Assembly (NCBI GenBank): GCA_947628315.1
Contig: CANQZJ010000010.1
Coordinates: forward strand, 1-51,797
Length of the DNA: 51,797 bases
From: an uncultured Oscillospiraceae bacterium
GTDB lineage: Bacteria; Bacillota; Clostridia; Oscillospirales; Oscillospiraceae
Reading direction: 5' to 3'
The notes below the pieces were generated by a model that was given only the letters and a program-made list of their open reading frames with translations, ran no database searches and had not been told where the DNA came from. How positions within the stretch are numbered: the stretch's first letter is position 1; every line of letters begins with the position of its first letter. The position numbers were made by a program, and so were the translations under genes. Shown here one piece after another: positions 32,105 through 40,674 of this stretch.

Positions 32105-32623
32105 ATGTCTGAGGATTTGAAGTGGTATGTGGCCCACACCTACTCCGGCTACGAGAAGAACGTGGCCATGTCCATTGAGCAGGCTGTGGAGAACCGCAAT
32201 ATGCACGACCTGATCGCGGAGGTGTCCATCCCCATGGAGACCGTCACCGAGATCACCGACAACGGCCCCAAGACCGTGGAGCGCAAGGTGTTCCCCGGCT
32301 ATGTGCTGGTCAAGATGGTCATGACCGACGAGACCTGGCACCTGGTGCGGAACATCCGGGGCGTCACCGGATTCGTGGGCGCCGCAAACAAGGCCATCCC
32401 CCTCACCGACGAGGAGATCGCCGCTCTGGGCGTGGAAAAGCGCGAAGTGGTGGTGGCCTACGACGTGGGCGACAGCGTCAAGATCATCGACGGCGCCCTC
32501 GCCTCCTTCATCGGCACCGTGGAAGAACTGGACAAGGAGCGCGGCAAAGTCCGCGTGGTGGTGTCCATGTTCGGCCGGGAGACGCCGGTGGAGCTGGAAC
32601 TGGATCAGGTGGAGACCATCTGA
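32105..32623 (+). CDS. nusG: Transcription termination/antitermination protein NusG
   Basis: The 172-residue protein has the NGN domain starting KWYVAHTYSGYEKNVA, the segment ERKVFPGYVLVKMVM, RNIRGVTGFVG, and a C-terminal KOW domain with GDSVKIIDGALASFIGTVEE. It binds RNA polymerase and couples it to ribosomes or termination factors. The ATG at 32105 lies 11 bases after secE. Confidence 0.96.
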   Translation: MSEDLKWYVAHTYSGYEKNVAMSIEQAVENRNMHDLIAEVSIPMETVTEITDNGPKTVERKVFPGYVLVKMVMTDETWHLVRNIRGVTGFVGAANKAIPLTDEEIAALGVEKREVVVAYDVGDSVKIIDGALASFIGTVEELDKERGKVRVVVSMFGRETPVELELDQVETI

Positions 32624-32659
32624 CCCGCCCCAAAACATCGAACCCGAGGGGACAAAGAG

Positions 32660-32715
32660 AGATCCCCGTCCGTGGGAGGAGCGTGAGACGCGCTCCGTCA
32701 CCACCACATTTCATT
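32660..32715 (+). promoter_or_regulatory. Structured leader before rplK
   Basis: The nusG-rplK gap contains GTGGGAGGAGCG, then CGCTCC and CACCAC, able to form nested stems before AGGAGGTG. Similar GTGGGAGG...CACCAC blocks precede rplK in many Gram-positive bacteria, so it may be a conserved leader or processing site. No terminator is present. Confidence 0.35.
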
Positions 32716-32732
32716 AGGAGGTGCTGTTTCAA

Positions 32733-33158
<426 letters not shown>

Positions 33159-33177
33159 GGGAAGGAGGAAACGAAAC

Positions 33178-33870
33178 ATGGCTAAAGGTAAGAAATATGT
33201 AGACAGCGCCAAGCAGATCGACCGCTCCACCCAGTATGAAGTGGCCGACGCCATGGATCTGGTCATCAAGACCGCTACCGCCAAGTTCGACGAGACCGTG
33301 GAGCTCCACGTGAAGCTGGGCGTCGACTCCCGTCACGCCGACCAGCAGGTCCGCGGCGCCATCGTCCTCCCCCACGGCACCGGCAAGACCCGCAAGGTGC
33401 TGGTGTTCGCCAAGGACGCCAAGGTCGACGAGGCCCTGGCTGCCGGCGCCGACTATGCCGGCGGCATGGAGCTGGTGGAGAAGATCCAGAAGGAGAACTG
33501 GTTCGACTTCGACGTGGTCGTCGCCACCCCCGACATGATGGGCACCGTGGGCCGCCTCGGTAAGGTCCTGGGCCCCAAGGGCCTGATGCCCTCCCCCAAG
33601 GCCGGCACCGTCACCCCCAACGTGACCCAGGCCGTCAACGAGATCAAAGCCGGTAAAGTGGAGTACCGTCTGGACAAGACCAACATCATCCACTGCCCCA
33701 TCGGCAAGGTGTCCTTCGGCGCCGAGAAGCTGACCGACAACCTGAACGCCCTCATGGGCGCCATCGTCAAGGCCAAGCCCGCCGCCGCCAAGGGCCAGTA
33801 TGTCCGCTCCTGCGTGGCCGCCGCCACCATGGGCCCCGGCGTGAAGGTCAACACCGCCAAGTTCGGCTAA
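33178..33870 (+). CDS. rplA: 50S ribosomal protein L1
   Basis: The 230-residue protein has the L1 hallmarks: [31 protein letters not shown] and the C-terminal [17 protein letters not shown]. It forms the L1 stalk and in many bacteria represses its own operon. GGAAGGAGG precedes the ATG. Downstream begins a new promoter for rplJ-rplL. Confidence 0.97.
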   Translation: MAKGKKYVDSAKQIDRSTQYEVADAMDLVIKTATAKFDETVELHVKLGVDSRHADQQVRGAIVLPHGTGKTRKVLVFAKDAKVDEALAAGADYAGGMELVEKIQKENWFDFDVVVATPDMMGTVGRLGKVLGPKGLMPSPKAGTVTPNVTQAVNEIKAGKVEYRLDKTNIIHCPIGKVSFGAEKLTDNLNALMGAIVKAKPAAAKGQYVRSCVAAATMGPGVKVNTAKFG

Positions 33871-33898
33871 AAAATCGTATATTTGCCTCCGGGAGGGG

Positions 33899-33927
33899 TT
33901 GACATCTCTCCCGGGGGCTGATATAAT
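33899..33927 (+). promoter_or_regulatory. Promoter of rplJ-rplL
   Basis: TTGACA (33899-33904), 17 bases and TATAAT (33922-33927), a near-consensus site. A GC-rich hairpin (CTCCGGGAG / CTCCCGGGGG) overlaps it and might weakly end the rplA transcript. Confidence 0.88.
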
Positions 33928-33940
33928 CCCCCATGCGTTC

Positions 33941-34043
33941 AAAGACAGCAGGTGCCCCGTTCGGGGCGTAAATCCTGCCGAGTTCGCGGTATATGACGCG
34001 TTTGTCGTGCCGCGCTCTTTTCTGAGACGCGGCACTTTATTTT
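33941..34043 (+). promoter_or_regulatory. Ribosomal protein L10 leader with attenuator
   Basis: The block AAAGACAGCAGGT with a GC hairpin and then ATCCTGCCGAG is the hallmark of the L10 leader, to which the L10(L12)4 complex binds. It is followed by a hairpin GTGCCGCG / CGCGGCAC (34007-34035) and TTTATTTTT, an attenuation terminator, before the rplJ RBS. Excess L10-L12 should favour premature termination. Confidence 0.88.
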
Positions 34044-34063
34044 TCCGGAGGTGAATCCAAACA

Positions 34064-34606
34064 ATGCCTAACGCAAAGGTTCTCAGTGAGAAGCAGGCCA
34101 TCGTGGCCGCCCTGACCGACGATCTGAAGGCCGCCTCTTCCGGCGTGGTGGTGGACTACCGCGGTATCACCGTGGCCGAGGACACCGCCCTCCGCAAGGA
34201 GCTGCGTGAGGCCGGCGTGCAGTACGCGGTGGTGAAGAACACCCTGCTGCGCCGGGCTCTGGACAGCCTGGACATGGGTGAGCTGGACGACGTGCTCAAC
34301 GGCAGCACCTCTCTGGCCATCTCCAAGGAGGATCCCATCGCCCCCATGCGCATCGTCAACAAGTACGCCAAGCAGATGGGCGACCGCTTCAACATCAAGG
34401 CCGGCTTTATGGACGGCAAAGTCCTGCCCCTGGACGACGTGCTGGCGCTCTCCGAGCTGCCCTCCAAGGACGTCCTGCTGGCCCAGGTGCTGGGTATGCT
34501 GCTCATGCCCATCACCAGCCTGGCCGCCGTTACCGCCGCCATCGCCGAGAAGCAGGGCGGCGGCTCCGCCGAAGCCCCTGCCGAGGAAACTCCCGCCGCC
34601 GAGTGA
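34064..34606 (+). CDS. rplJ: 50S ribosomal protein L10
   Basis: The 180-residue protein has the L10 N-terminal RNA-binding domain (SSGVVVDYRGITVAEDTALR, then VKNTLLRRAL) and a C-terminal helix for L12 dimers ending in an Ala/Glu-rich tail. CGGAGGTGAA precedes the ATG. Its own leader upstream gives autoregulation. Confidence 0.97.
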   Translation: MPNAKVLSEKQAIVAALTDDLKAASSGVVVDYRGITVAEDTALRKELREAGVQYAVVKNTLLRRALDSLDMGELDDVLNGSTSLAISKEDPIAPMRIVNKYAKQMGDRFNIKAGFMDGKVLPLDDVLALSELPSKDVLLAQVLGMLLMPITSLAAVTAAIAEKQGGGSAEAPAEETPAAE

Positions 34607-34651
34607 GCGGCACACACCAACCAACATAACATTTAGGAGGTCAAAATCATT

Positions 34652-35029
34652 ATGGCTAGCGAAAAGATCAACGCTCTGGTTGAAGAGTATAAGAACCTTA
34701 CCGTTCTGGAGCTCAACGAGCTGGTGAAGGCTCTTGAGGAAGAGTTCGGCGTGTCCGCCGCCGCTATGGCCGCTCCCGCCGCCGGCGCTGCCGCCGCCGC
34801 TCCCGCTGAGGAGAAGACCGAGTTCGACGTGGTTCTGGCCGGCTTCGACGCCGCCGCCAAGATCAAGGTCATCAAGGTCGTCCGCGAGATCACCGGCCAG
34901 GGCCTGGCCGAGGCCAAGGCTACCGTCGAGGGCGCTCCCAAGACCCTGAAGGAGGCCGTGTCCAAGGACGAGGCCGAGGAGCTGAAGAAGCAGCTGGAAG
35001 AGGCCGGCGCCAAGGTGGAGCTGAAGTAA
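34652..35029 (+). CDS. rplL: 50S ribosomal protein L7/L12
   Basis: The 125-residue protein has the N-terminal dimer domain ([24 protein letters not shown]), an Ala/Pro-rich hinge and the C-terminal factor-binding domain ([20 protein letters not shown]). It recruits translation GTPases to the stalk. AGGAGGT precedes the ATG, and a strong terminator follows. Confidence 0.97.
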   Translation: MASEKINALVEEYKNLTVLELNELVKALEEEFGVSAAAMAAPAAGAAAAAPAEEKTEFDVVLAGFDAAAKIKVIKVVREITGQGLAEAKATVEGAPKTLKEAVSKDEAEELKKQLEEAGAKVELK

Positions 35030-35049
35030 TCTCCCTTTCGCAGGTACAA

Positions 35050-35085
35050 AAGAAGGGCCCGTGGAGCGATCCACGGGCCCTTCTT
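35050..35085. terminator. Bidirectional terminator between rplL and rubredoxin
   Basis: AAGAAGGGCCCGTGGA and its complement form a 16-bp perfect stem with loop GCGA, bounded by A and T tracts. It serves both converging genes. Confidence 0.93.
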
Positions 35086-35105
35086 TCGCGCTGTGGACGG
35101 ATGGC

Positions 35106-35261
35106 TCAGGCCTTCTCGAAGGAGCCCTTGTCCAGGCCGCACACGGGGCAGACCCAGTCGTCGGGCAGCTGGTCGAAGGGGGTGCCGGGGGCGACGCCGT
35201 TGTCGGGATCGCCCACCGCCGGGTCGTACTCATAGCCGCAGGGGCAGACATATTTATCCAT
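35106..35261 (-). CDS. Rubredoxin with a shortened first iron motif
   Basis: The 51-residue protein matches rubredoxin ([20 protein letters not shown], then [16 protein letters not shown]). Rubredoxins hold one iron by two CxxCG loops and carry electrons in oxygen or peroxide reduction. The second loop is normal (CPVCG), but the first reads VCPCGY, that is CxC instead of CxxC, one residue short. Iron binding may be altered, or this is a lineage variant. TAGGAGG precedes the ATG. Confidence 0.9.
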   Translation of the reverse strand: MDKYVCPCGYEYDPAVGDPDNGVAPGTPFDQLPDDWVCPVCGLDKGSFEKA

Positions 35262-35291
35262 AGTCGGAACCTCCTATGTCAGAATACCATG

Positions 35292-35320
35292 ATTATACCC
35301 GGCAACCGTCTCGCTGTCAA
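35292..35320 (-). promoter_or_regulatory. Promoter of the rubredoxin gene
   Basis: On the minus strand TTGACA (35315-35320), 17 bases and TATAAT (35292-35297), a consensus promoter. Confidence 0.88.
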
Positions 35321-35479
35321 CCTTATCGCGAAAAGGGAGGGCGGACGCAACATTTTTACGGAAGAACCGTCCAGTCCTTTCCTCCGCCGGTAAAAACCCA
35401 CCAGTCCACGCCGCGCATAAAACGGGCAAACCTCCACATCCTTGAACCGAGAATGATTTCCAAGATCGGAGGTACTTCC

Positions 35480-36634
35480 ATGAAAAAATACGCCGCCTGT
35501 CTGTTGGCGCTTGCCCTATTATGCCCCATCTCCGCCCAGACCGCCCGGGCGGAGGCGGCCGCTCCGGTGGCCATCACCGCCCCCTCCGCCGTGCTGATGG
35601 AGAAAACCACCGGCAGAATCCTCTACGAGCAGGACGCCCACACTCAATACGAGCCCGCCTCGGTGACCAAGGTGATGACCCTGCTGCTGGTGATGGAGGC
35701 CATCGACTCCGGCTCCCTCAGCTGGGACGACACGGTGACCGCCTCCGCCTACGCCTGCTCCATGGGCGGATCGCAGATCTGGCTCAAGGAGAACGAGCAG
35801 ATGTCCGTCCACGACATGGTGAAGGCGGTGACGGTGGCCTCCGCCAACGACTGCGCTGTGGCCCTGGCGGAGCACCTGGCCGGCAGCGAGACCGCCTTTG
35901 TGGAGCGGATGAACACCCGCGCCAAAGAGCTGGGCATGAACGACACCACCTTTAAAAACTGCACCGGCCTGCCCGCCGAGGGGCACCTCACCAGCGCCTG
36001 TGACATCGCGCTGATGAGCCGGGAGCTGATTTTGAACCACCCAGCCATCCGGGAGTTCACCACCATCTGGATGGACACCCTGCGGGACGGGGCCTTCCAG
36101 CTGGCCAACACCAACAAGCTCATCTTCTACTACCAGGGGGCCACCGGCCTCAAGACCGGCTTTACCGACTCGGCGCTGTACTGCCTGTCCGCCACCGCCG
36201 AGCGGGACGGCATGGAGCTCATCGCCACGATCATGCACGCCCCCACCTCCAACGACCGGTTTGAGAGCGCCAAGGCCCTGCTGAGCTACGGCTTCGCCAC
36301 CTATAGCCTCACCCCCGTGTACCCCAGCGAGCCCATCCCGCCGGTAAAGGTGGAGCTGGGCCAGGCGGACACCGTCCAGCCCGTGACGGCGCGGGAGTGC
36401 TCCATTTTGACGGAAAAAGCCAAGGCGGGCTCTGTCACCACCCGGATGACCGTGGCGGACAGCGTGGCGGCCCCGGTGGAGCAGGGACAGATCCTGGGCA
36501 AGCTGGAGGTCTGTGTGGACGGCGAGCTGACCGATACCATCGACCTGGTGGCATCTGAGGCCGTGGAGCGGCTGTCCCTGTTCGGGATATTCCGTCAGTT
36601 CATGGGCGGCCTGTTCCTTCATGGGGAAAAATAG
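35480..36634 (+). CDS. dacF: D-alanyl-D-alanine carboxypeptidase, DacF type
   Basis: The 384-residue exported penicillin-binding protein trims the terminal D-Ala of peptidoglycan stems. It has a signal peptide (MKKYAACLLALALLCPISAQ, likely cut near TARA-EA), the active site Ser61-x-x-Lys64 in ASVTK, SAN at 121-123 and KTG at 225-227, then a beta-rich C-terminal domain and a final amphipathic membrane anchor. The start follows GGAGG; the longer reading from 35276 has no signal peptide at its start. The dacF name rests on family resemblance; other DacA/DacB-type names are possible. Confidence 0.9.
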   Translation: MKKYAACLLALALLCPISAQTARAEAAAPVAITAPSAVLMEKTTGRILYEQDAHTQYEPASVTKVMTLLLVMEAIDSGSLSWDDTVTASAYACSMGGSQIWLKENEQMSVHDMVKAVTVASANDCAVALAEHLAGSETAFVERMNTRAKELGMNDTTFKNCTGLPAEGHLTSACDIALMSRELILNHPAIREFTTIWMDTLRDGAFQLANTNKLIFYYQGATGLKTGFTDSALYCLSATAERDGMELIATIMHAPTSNDRFESAKALLSYGFATYSLTPVYPSEPIPPVKVELGQADTVQPVTARECSILTEKAKAGSVTTRMTVADSVAAPVEQGQILGKLEVCVDGELTDTIDLVASEAVERLSLFGIFRQFMGGLFLHGEK

Positions 36635-36671
36635 GGAACGCTGGAGAAAAAAGGGGGAACGCTCTTGTTTA

Positions 36672-36736
36672 TTCACAAAACCTTCACAAAAGGTTCTTAA
36701 ATTGTCCAACATTAGCCGCCTGGGTTCTGCTATGAT
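36672..36736 (+). promoter_or_regulatory. PhoB/PhoP-like box array and promoter of a short transcript
   Basis: Four hexamers occur with an exact 11-bp period: TTCACA (36672), TTCACA (36683), TTCTTA (36694) and TCCAAC (36705), each followed by an AT-rich spacer. A -10 TATGAT with upstream TGC lies at 36731-36736, 20 bases on. The 7+4 repeat layout is that of Pho boxes, so phosphate control is inferred. Confidence 0.6.
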
Positions 36737-36742
36737 GACATC

Positions 36743-36826
36743 GTCAGGAAGCAAAACCAGACACCTTCTATCCTCCCTCTCTCTTTTCTCAAAACGCGAA
36801 CCCCTCCGAGCGATCGGAGGGGTTTT
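36743..36826 (+). ncRNA. Candidate small RNA ending in a terminator
   Basis: Between the Pho-type promoter and the hairpin CCCCTCCGA-GCGA-TCGGAGGGG followed by TTTTCG (36801-36826) there is no convincing ORF. The transcript would be about 85 bases, with a pyrimidine-rich middle (CTTCTATCCTCCCTCTCTC) that could pair with GGAGG sites. It is a candidate phosphate-regulated small RNA; the promoter and terminator are seen, the RNA itself is inferred. Confidence 0.5.
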
Positions 36827-36863
36827 CGTTTGTCAACGGCAAAAGCTGAACCATAAAAAAAGA

Positions 36864-36885
36864 GCCGCCCCGTCGTTGGGGCGGC
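36864..36885 (-). terminator. Terminator of the small minus-strand operon
   Basis: GCCGCCCC / GGGGCGGC stem with loop GTCGTT, followed on the minus strand by seven Ts (36854-36860 region). It lies about 20 bases after the 27-codon ORF. Confidence 0.85.
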
Positions 36886-36902
36886 CCGCGCTGACAGCAT
36901 AT

Positions 36903-36986
36903 TTACTGCCGCTTGCGATTCAGGGCTCGCAGGAGCCAGACCCGGAACCTGCGCCAGTGGATGTTCTTGAATTCACTCAAGCTCAT
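36903..36986 (-). CDS. 27-residue cationic peptide ORF
   Basis: MSLSEFKNIHWRRFRVWLLR and seven more residues (ALNRKRQ) form a basic amphipathic helix with about eight positive charges. GGAGG lies 8-10 bases before the ATG. The gene is 29 bases downstream of the 72-residue ORF and shares its Pho-type promoter and terminator. It may be a membrane-active or nucleic-acid-binding peptide; no homologue is recognised. Confidence 0.55.
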   Translation of the reverse strand: MSLSEFKNIHWRRFRVWLLRALNRKRQ

Positions 36987-37015
36987 AGCGTCATACCTCC
37001 ATTCTGGGGGAAACT

Positions 37016-37234
37016 TCAGGCGCGGGCGAAACCTCCACGGTCAACAGGGCGAAGCAGCGTACGCAAAAAACCGTGGAAGCCGCCATTGGAGGACTCCCGC
37101 TCTGCCGCATGGTAAGCGATCAGCTCCATGCCGGTGCGGCGGTCGTCGTCCTCCGGGTTCTGCCAGATCATCCGGGGCTGGGCGTTCAGGTCGACAGCCA
37201 CGGTGTTCAGCAGACCGGTCTCTTCAGGATACAT
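37016..37234 (-). CDS. 72-residue hypothetical protein under a Pho-type promoter
   Basis: The protein (MYPEETGLLNTVAVDLNAQP, then RMIWQNPEDDDRRTGMELIA) has no signal peptide, membrane helix or known motif that I recognise. AAGGAGAT precedes the ATG at good spacing and a well-formed promoter lies 60 bases upstream, so it is probably expressed. The 27-codon cationic peptide gene follows in the same transcript. Confidence 0.6.
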   Translation of the reverse strand: MYPEETGLLNTVAVDLNAQPRMIWQNPEDDDRRTGMELIAYHAAERESSNGGFHGFLRTLLRPVDRGGFARA

Positions 37235-37292
37235 AGTTTTTCAATCTCCTTTTTCAGAACTCGCCGGGCGGTTCTCCGTCCGACCATGGCGC

Positions 37293-37356
37293 ATTATAGC
37301 CCCCCAACTGGGCAATGCTTGAACAGACTGCGAACGATTTGTGAACAATCTGTAAA
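37293..37356 (-). promoter_or_regulatory. PhoB/PhoP-like box array and promoter of the small ORF operon
   Basis: On the minus strand four hexamers with an exact 11-bp period are TTTACA (37351-37356), TTCACA (37340-37345), TTCGCA (37329-37334) and TTCAAG (37318-37323). A -10 TATAAT follows at 37293-37298 after 19 bases. The layout is the same as at 36672-36736 on the other strand. Confidence 0.65.
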
Positions 37357-37432
37357 CAAGAATTTCGATTTGGACGGTCTTGCAAAAATAAAGGGGACAT
37401 TCCCTGTCCTATTTGAGAGATGTGCCTAAAAG

Positions 37433-37478
37433 CAAAAAATCCCAGTTTCCGTCATCGACAGGAACCGGGATTTTTTGC
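37433..37478 (-). terminator. Terminator of the ECF transporter gene
   Basis: AAAAAATCCC-A-GTTTCC pairs with GGAACC-GGGATTTTTT around a short loop, with T-tracts on both strands. It lies about 27 bases past the ECF gene stop. Confidence 0.88.
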
Positions 37479-37504
37479 AAGAAAGTCAACCGCAACTTGC
37501 AAAA

Positions 37505-38104
37505 TCACGCCAACAGCCGATCCAAATGGGCCGCTTTCAGGGCCTTATGCAGGGCCACGCCCAGAATGGGGGCAAAGATAATGGCCAGGGCGCCGTTCAC
37601 CAGGGTGGAGGGCAGCTTAGCGATCACGATGGCCCAGCACTGGACAGCGGTGGTATAACCCTCAATGACCATCCCGTTGTAGAAGAACACCTTGACGGTG
37701 TAGACGATCATATAGGCCACGGCGGCGCAGATGGCGGACACCAGCTGCGGGATATAGCTGTCCTTCTCCTTTTTCAGCAGCCGGACGAATACATAGTACA
37801 GCACCAGTCCGGCCACCATGCCGTACATCCCCTTGGTGAAAAAGGTGATAGGGGCCTCGGCCACGTAGTTAGGACTGGTCAGGTCATAGAGCGCGGAGCC
37901 CAGGCCAGCGGCCACAAAGCCCCACCAGGGCCCCACCAGGATGCCCGACAGGGCGCACAGGATGTTGGCCAGGGTAAAGGCGGTGACGCCGCCCACGGCG
38001 ATGGGCATGGTGATGCGCAGATAGTTGCTCAGAAACACCAGGGCCGTCATCATGGCGGTCACGCACAGCTTTACCACCAGTTTGCTCTGTTTGGATTCGT
38101 TCAT
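37505..38104 (-). CDS. ECF transporter S component, possibly for vitamin B6
   Basis: The protein, about 199 residues, has six membrane helices and the folate/vitamin-type S-component pattern (LCVTAMMTALVFLSNYLRI near the start, with the AxxxA-type helix 1 that binds the T component). S components bind one vitamin and share an ATPase/T module encoded elsewhere. A MocR/PdxR-type regulator gene is divergent from it, and such regulators sense pyridoxal phosphate, so pyridoxine/pyridoxal uptake (PdxU type) is a reasonable inference. The start could also be a GTG three codons earlier. A TATAAT lies near 38155-38160. Confidence 0.78.
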   Translation of the reverse strand: MNESKQSKLVVKLCVTAMMTALVFLSNYLRITMPIAVGGVTAFTLANILCALSGILVGPWWGFVAAGLGSALYDLTSPNYVAEAPITFFTKGMYGMVAGLVLYYVFVRLLKKEKDSYIPQLVSAICAAVAYMIVYTVKVFFYNGMVIEGYTTAVQCWAIVIAKLPSTLVNGALAIIFAPILGVALHKALKAAHLDRLLA

Positions 38105-38230
38105 AGAGATCACGCTTCTTTCGCGGAAAACTTGACGCCGGCCAGCGTTGATGTTATTATATCCTTAACTGACATCATTTCCATGCCCAGTTTTCAACTT
38201 TTTTATGTGGTCAGATAGGAGGGAGGCCCC

Positions 38231-39607
38231 ATGCCCGCATCCTTTCCGCTCCCCGTGTTCCATGAGGGGGAACCCCTGTACGACCAGCTCTATCGCCACA
38301 TCGCCGCCGCCATCCAGTCCGGTGAGGTGCCGCCCGGCGCGAAGCTGCCCTCCAAGCGGCGGCTGTGCGCGTTGGCCGGGGTGAGCATGAGCACCGTGGA
38401 GACCGCCTACTCCCTGCTGGCGGCGGAGGGCTATGTGCTGGCAAAACCCCGCAGCGGCTATGTGGCCGCCGATCTGCTGCCGCTGGCCGCCCACGCCGCC
38501 CACGACGTACCCCAGCCCCCGGCGGAGCCCTCCAAGTGGAAATACGACTGCTCCACTTCGGCGGTGGATGTGTCCGCCTTCCCCTTCTCCTCTTGGGCGC
38601 GGATCACCAAGGAGGCGGTGTATGAGAACCCCCGGCTGCTCCAGCCGGGGCACCCCCAAGGGGATCTGCCACTCCGGGCGGCACTGGCGGATCTGCTGGC
38701 GGAGTACCGGGGCGTCAAGTGCTCCCCGGAGCAGATCGTGGTGGGGGCCGGCGCGGATTATCTGCTGTCCCTGCTGCTCCAGCTGCTGCCGGAATACCGG
38801 GAGATCGCTTTGGAAGACCCCGGCTACCCCTCCGCCTACGCCGCCGCCCTCCGCCACGGCAAGACCCCGGCGCCCATCCCCGTAGACGGCGAGGGCATGG
38901 ATCCCGAGGCGCTCTCCGCCTCCGGGGCGCGGCTGGCCTACGTGACCCCCTCCCACCAGTTCCCCCTGGGCGTCACCATGCCCGCCGGACGGCGGAGCCG
39001 TCTCCTCCACTGGGCGGGCGCGGAGGATCACTACCTCATCGAGGACGACTACGACAGTGAGTTCCGCTACACCTCCCGGCCCATCCCCGCCATGCAGGGC
39101 CTTGACCGGGCGGGCCGGGTGGTCTACATGGGCACCTTCTCCCGCTCCATCGCCCCGGCCATCCGCGTGGCCTATATGATCCTCCCCCCCGCCCTGCTGG
39201 AACGGTACCGGCAGACCTTCGCCCACACCGCCTGCACCGTGTCCCGGTTCGAGCAGGAGAGCCTGCGGCGCTTCCTGGTGCGGGGGCTGTACGGGCGGCA
39301 CCTGCGCCGGACGGGGAACCTCTATCGGAAGAAGAACGCCCTGTTCACCGAAAAACTGGCGGAGATCCCCGGCGTCACCCTCAGCGGCCAGGACGCGGGG
39401 CTCCACTTCCTGCTCACCCTCCCCCGGCTCACCGAGGGGGAGCTGGTGGGGCGGGCGGCGGCAAAGTCCGTCCGGGTGTCGCCCCTGAGCCGGTACTGCC
39501 ACGGGGCGGAGGCGCGGCCCTCCACCGTGGTGTTGGGCTACGCCGGCCTCACCGAGGGGGAGCTGACCGAGGCGGCGGAGCTGCTGGCGGAGGCGTGGCG
39601 CCCATAA
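38231..39607 (+). CDS. MocR/PdxR family regulator with aminotransferase-like domain, PLP lysine replaced
   Basis: The 458-residue protein has a GntR winged-helix domain (residues 10-80, with PPGAKLPSKRRLCALAGVS) and a fold-type I aminotransferase-like domain from about 110. MocR/PdxR proteins bind PLP through a Lys in GTFSK and regulate B6 or amino-acid genes. Here that motif is GTFSRSIAPAIR with Arg305 at the Lys position, so a Schiff base cannot form there. The pocket Asp/Tyr region (EDDYDSEFRY, 271-280) is kept. AGGAGG precedes the ATG. The gene is divergent from the ECF transporter gene, its likely target. Confidence 0.88.
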   Translation: MPASFPLPVFHEGEPLYDQLYRHIAAAIQSGEVPPGAKLPSKRRLCALAGVSMSTVETAYSLLAAEGYVLAKPRSGYVAADLLPLAAHAAHDVPQPPAEPSKWKYDCSTSAVDVSAFPFSSWARITKEAVYENPRLLQPGHPQGDLPLRAALADLLAEYRGVKCSPEQIVVGAGADYLLSLLLQLLPEYREIALEDPGYPSAYAAALRHGKTPAPIPVDGEGMDPEALSASGARLAYVTPSHQFPLGVTMPAGRRSRLLHWAGAEDHYLIEDDYDSEFRYTSRPIPAMQGLDRAGRVVYMGTFSRSIAPAIRVAYMILPPALLERYRQTFAHTACTVSRFEQESLRRFLVRGLYGRHLRRTGNLYRKKNALFTEKLAEIPGVTLSGQDAGLHFLLTLPRLTEGELVGRAAAKSVRVSPLSRYCHGAEARPSTVVLGYAGLTEGELTEAAELLAEAWRP

Positions 39608-39704
39608 AAACGCAAATCAAAAACGAGTATTTCTTTGAATTTGCTTGTTTTCGCGCGATCAAGCGAGCATTTCGAAATTTCTTTGAAAATTCCTTAAATT
39701 TTGG

Positions 39705-39733
39705 TTGACAGGGGCCTCCGCCGGACTTATAAT
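39705..39733 (+). promoter_or_regulatory. Promoter of rplM-rpsI
   Basis: TTGACA (39705-39710), 17 bases and TATAAT (39728-39733). A 70-base leader follows before rplM, with a possible small hairpin (CCCCTGAAAAGGGG-like) near its start. Confidence 0.88.
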
Positions 39734-39807
39734 AACGCTTGCGCCCCTGAAAAGGGTTCGCTTTCCATGTTTGAGATCATTTTAAGATAAAAATGGAGGA
39801 AACCGAT

Positions 39808-40239
39808 ATGTCTACCTTTATGGCGAACAAGGCCAACATCGAGCGCAAGTGGTACGTCCTCGATGCCGCCGGCAAGCCTCTGGGCAAGACCGCTGCCACC
39901 GCCGCCACCCTGCTGCGGGGCAAGCACAAGCCCGAGTACACCCCCCACGCCGACTGCGGCGACTTCGTGATCGTCATCAACGCCGAAAAGGCGGTGCTCA
40001 CCGGCAAAAAGGCCGAGCAGAAGTATTACCGCACCCACTCCGGCTGGATCGGCGGTCTGAAAGAGACCCAGTACCGCATCCTGATGCAGACCAAGCCCGA
40101 GCTGGCCATGCGTCTGGCCGTGCGCGGCATGATGCCCCGCAACATCGTGACCAAGGACTCCCTCACCCGGCTGAAGATCTATCGCGGCGCCGAGCATCCC
40201 CACGCCGCCCAGAAGCCCGAAGCCTGGACCGCGGAATAA
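39808..40239 (+). CDS. rplM: 50S ribosomal protein L13
   Basis: The 143-residue protein has the L13 core ([33 protein letters not shown], and RGMMPRN near 110). GGAGG lies 8 bases before the ATG at 39808; an in-frame ATG five codons earlier overlaps that site and is unlikely. It is followed by rpsI after 14 bases. Confidence 0.96.
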   Translation: MSTFMANKANIERKWYVLDAAGKPLGKTAATAATLLRGKHKPEYTPHADCGDFVIVINAEKAVLTGKKAEQKYYRTHSGWIGGLKETQYRILMQTKPELAMRLAVRGMMPRNIVTKDSLTRLKIYRGAEHPHAAQKPEAWTAE

Positions 40240-40253
40240 GGAGGTAACCGAAC

Positions 40254-40658
40254 ATGTACAAGAGCAAGAAGCCTTATCATTACGGCACCGGCCGCCGGAA
40301 GTCCTCCGTGGCCCGCGTCCATCTGTTCCCCAACGGCACCGGCTCCATCACCATCAACGGCCGTGACATCGAGGATTACTTCGGCCTGGAGACCCTGAAG
40401 ATGGTCGTCCGTCAGCCCCTGAACACCACCGGCACCGTGGGCAAGGTGGACATCGTTGCCACTGTCGTCGGCGGCGGCGTCACCGGCCAGGCCGGCGCTC
40501 TGCGCCACGGCATCTCCCGCGCCCTGCTGGAGATGGATCCCGAGTTCCGTCCCGCCCTGAAGGCCGCCGGCTTCCTGACCCGCGACCCTCGTATGAAGGA
40601 GCGCAAGAAATACGGCCTCAAGGCCGCCCGCCGCGCGCCTCAGTTCAGCAAGCGCTGA
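40254..40658 (+). CDS. rpsI: 30S ribosomal protein S9
   Basis: The 134-residue protein has the S9 pattern: [15 protein letters not shown] near the start, [18 protein letters not shown] in the middle, and the basic tail ending FSKR that reaches the P-site tRNA. AAGGAGG precedes the ATG. The operon ends at a strong terminator. Confidence 0.97.
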   Translation: MYKSKKPYHYGTGRRKSSVARVHLFPNGTGSITINGRDIEDYFGLETLKMVVRQPLNTTGTVGKVDIVATVVGGGVTGQAGALRHGISRALLEMDPEFRPALKAAGFLTRDPRMKERKKYGLKAARRAPQFSKR

Positions 40659-40674
40659 GTTTCCACAGACACGG

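Noticed and set aside
36621..37115. 164-codon plus-strand ORF after dacF
   Set aside because: It runs through a promoter, two terminators and two oppositely oriented small ORFs, and has no RBS.
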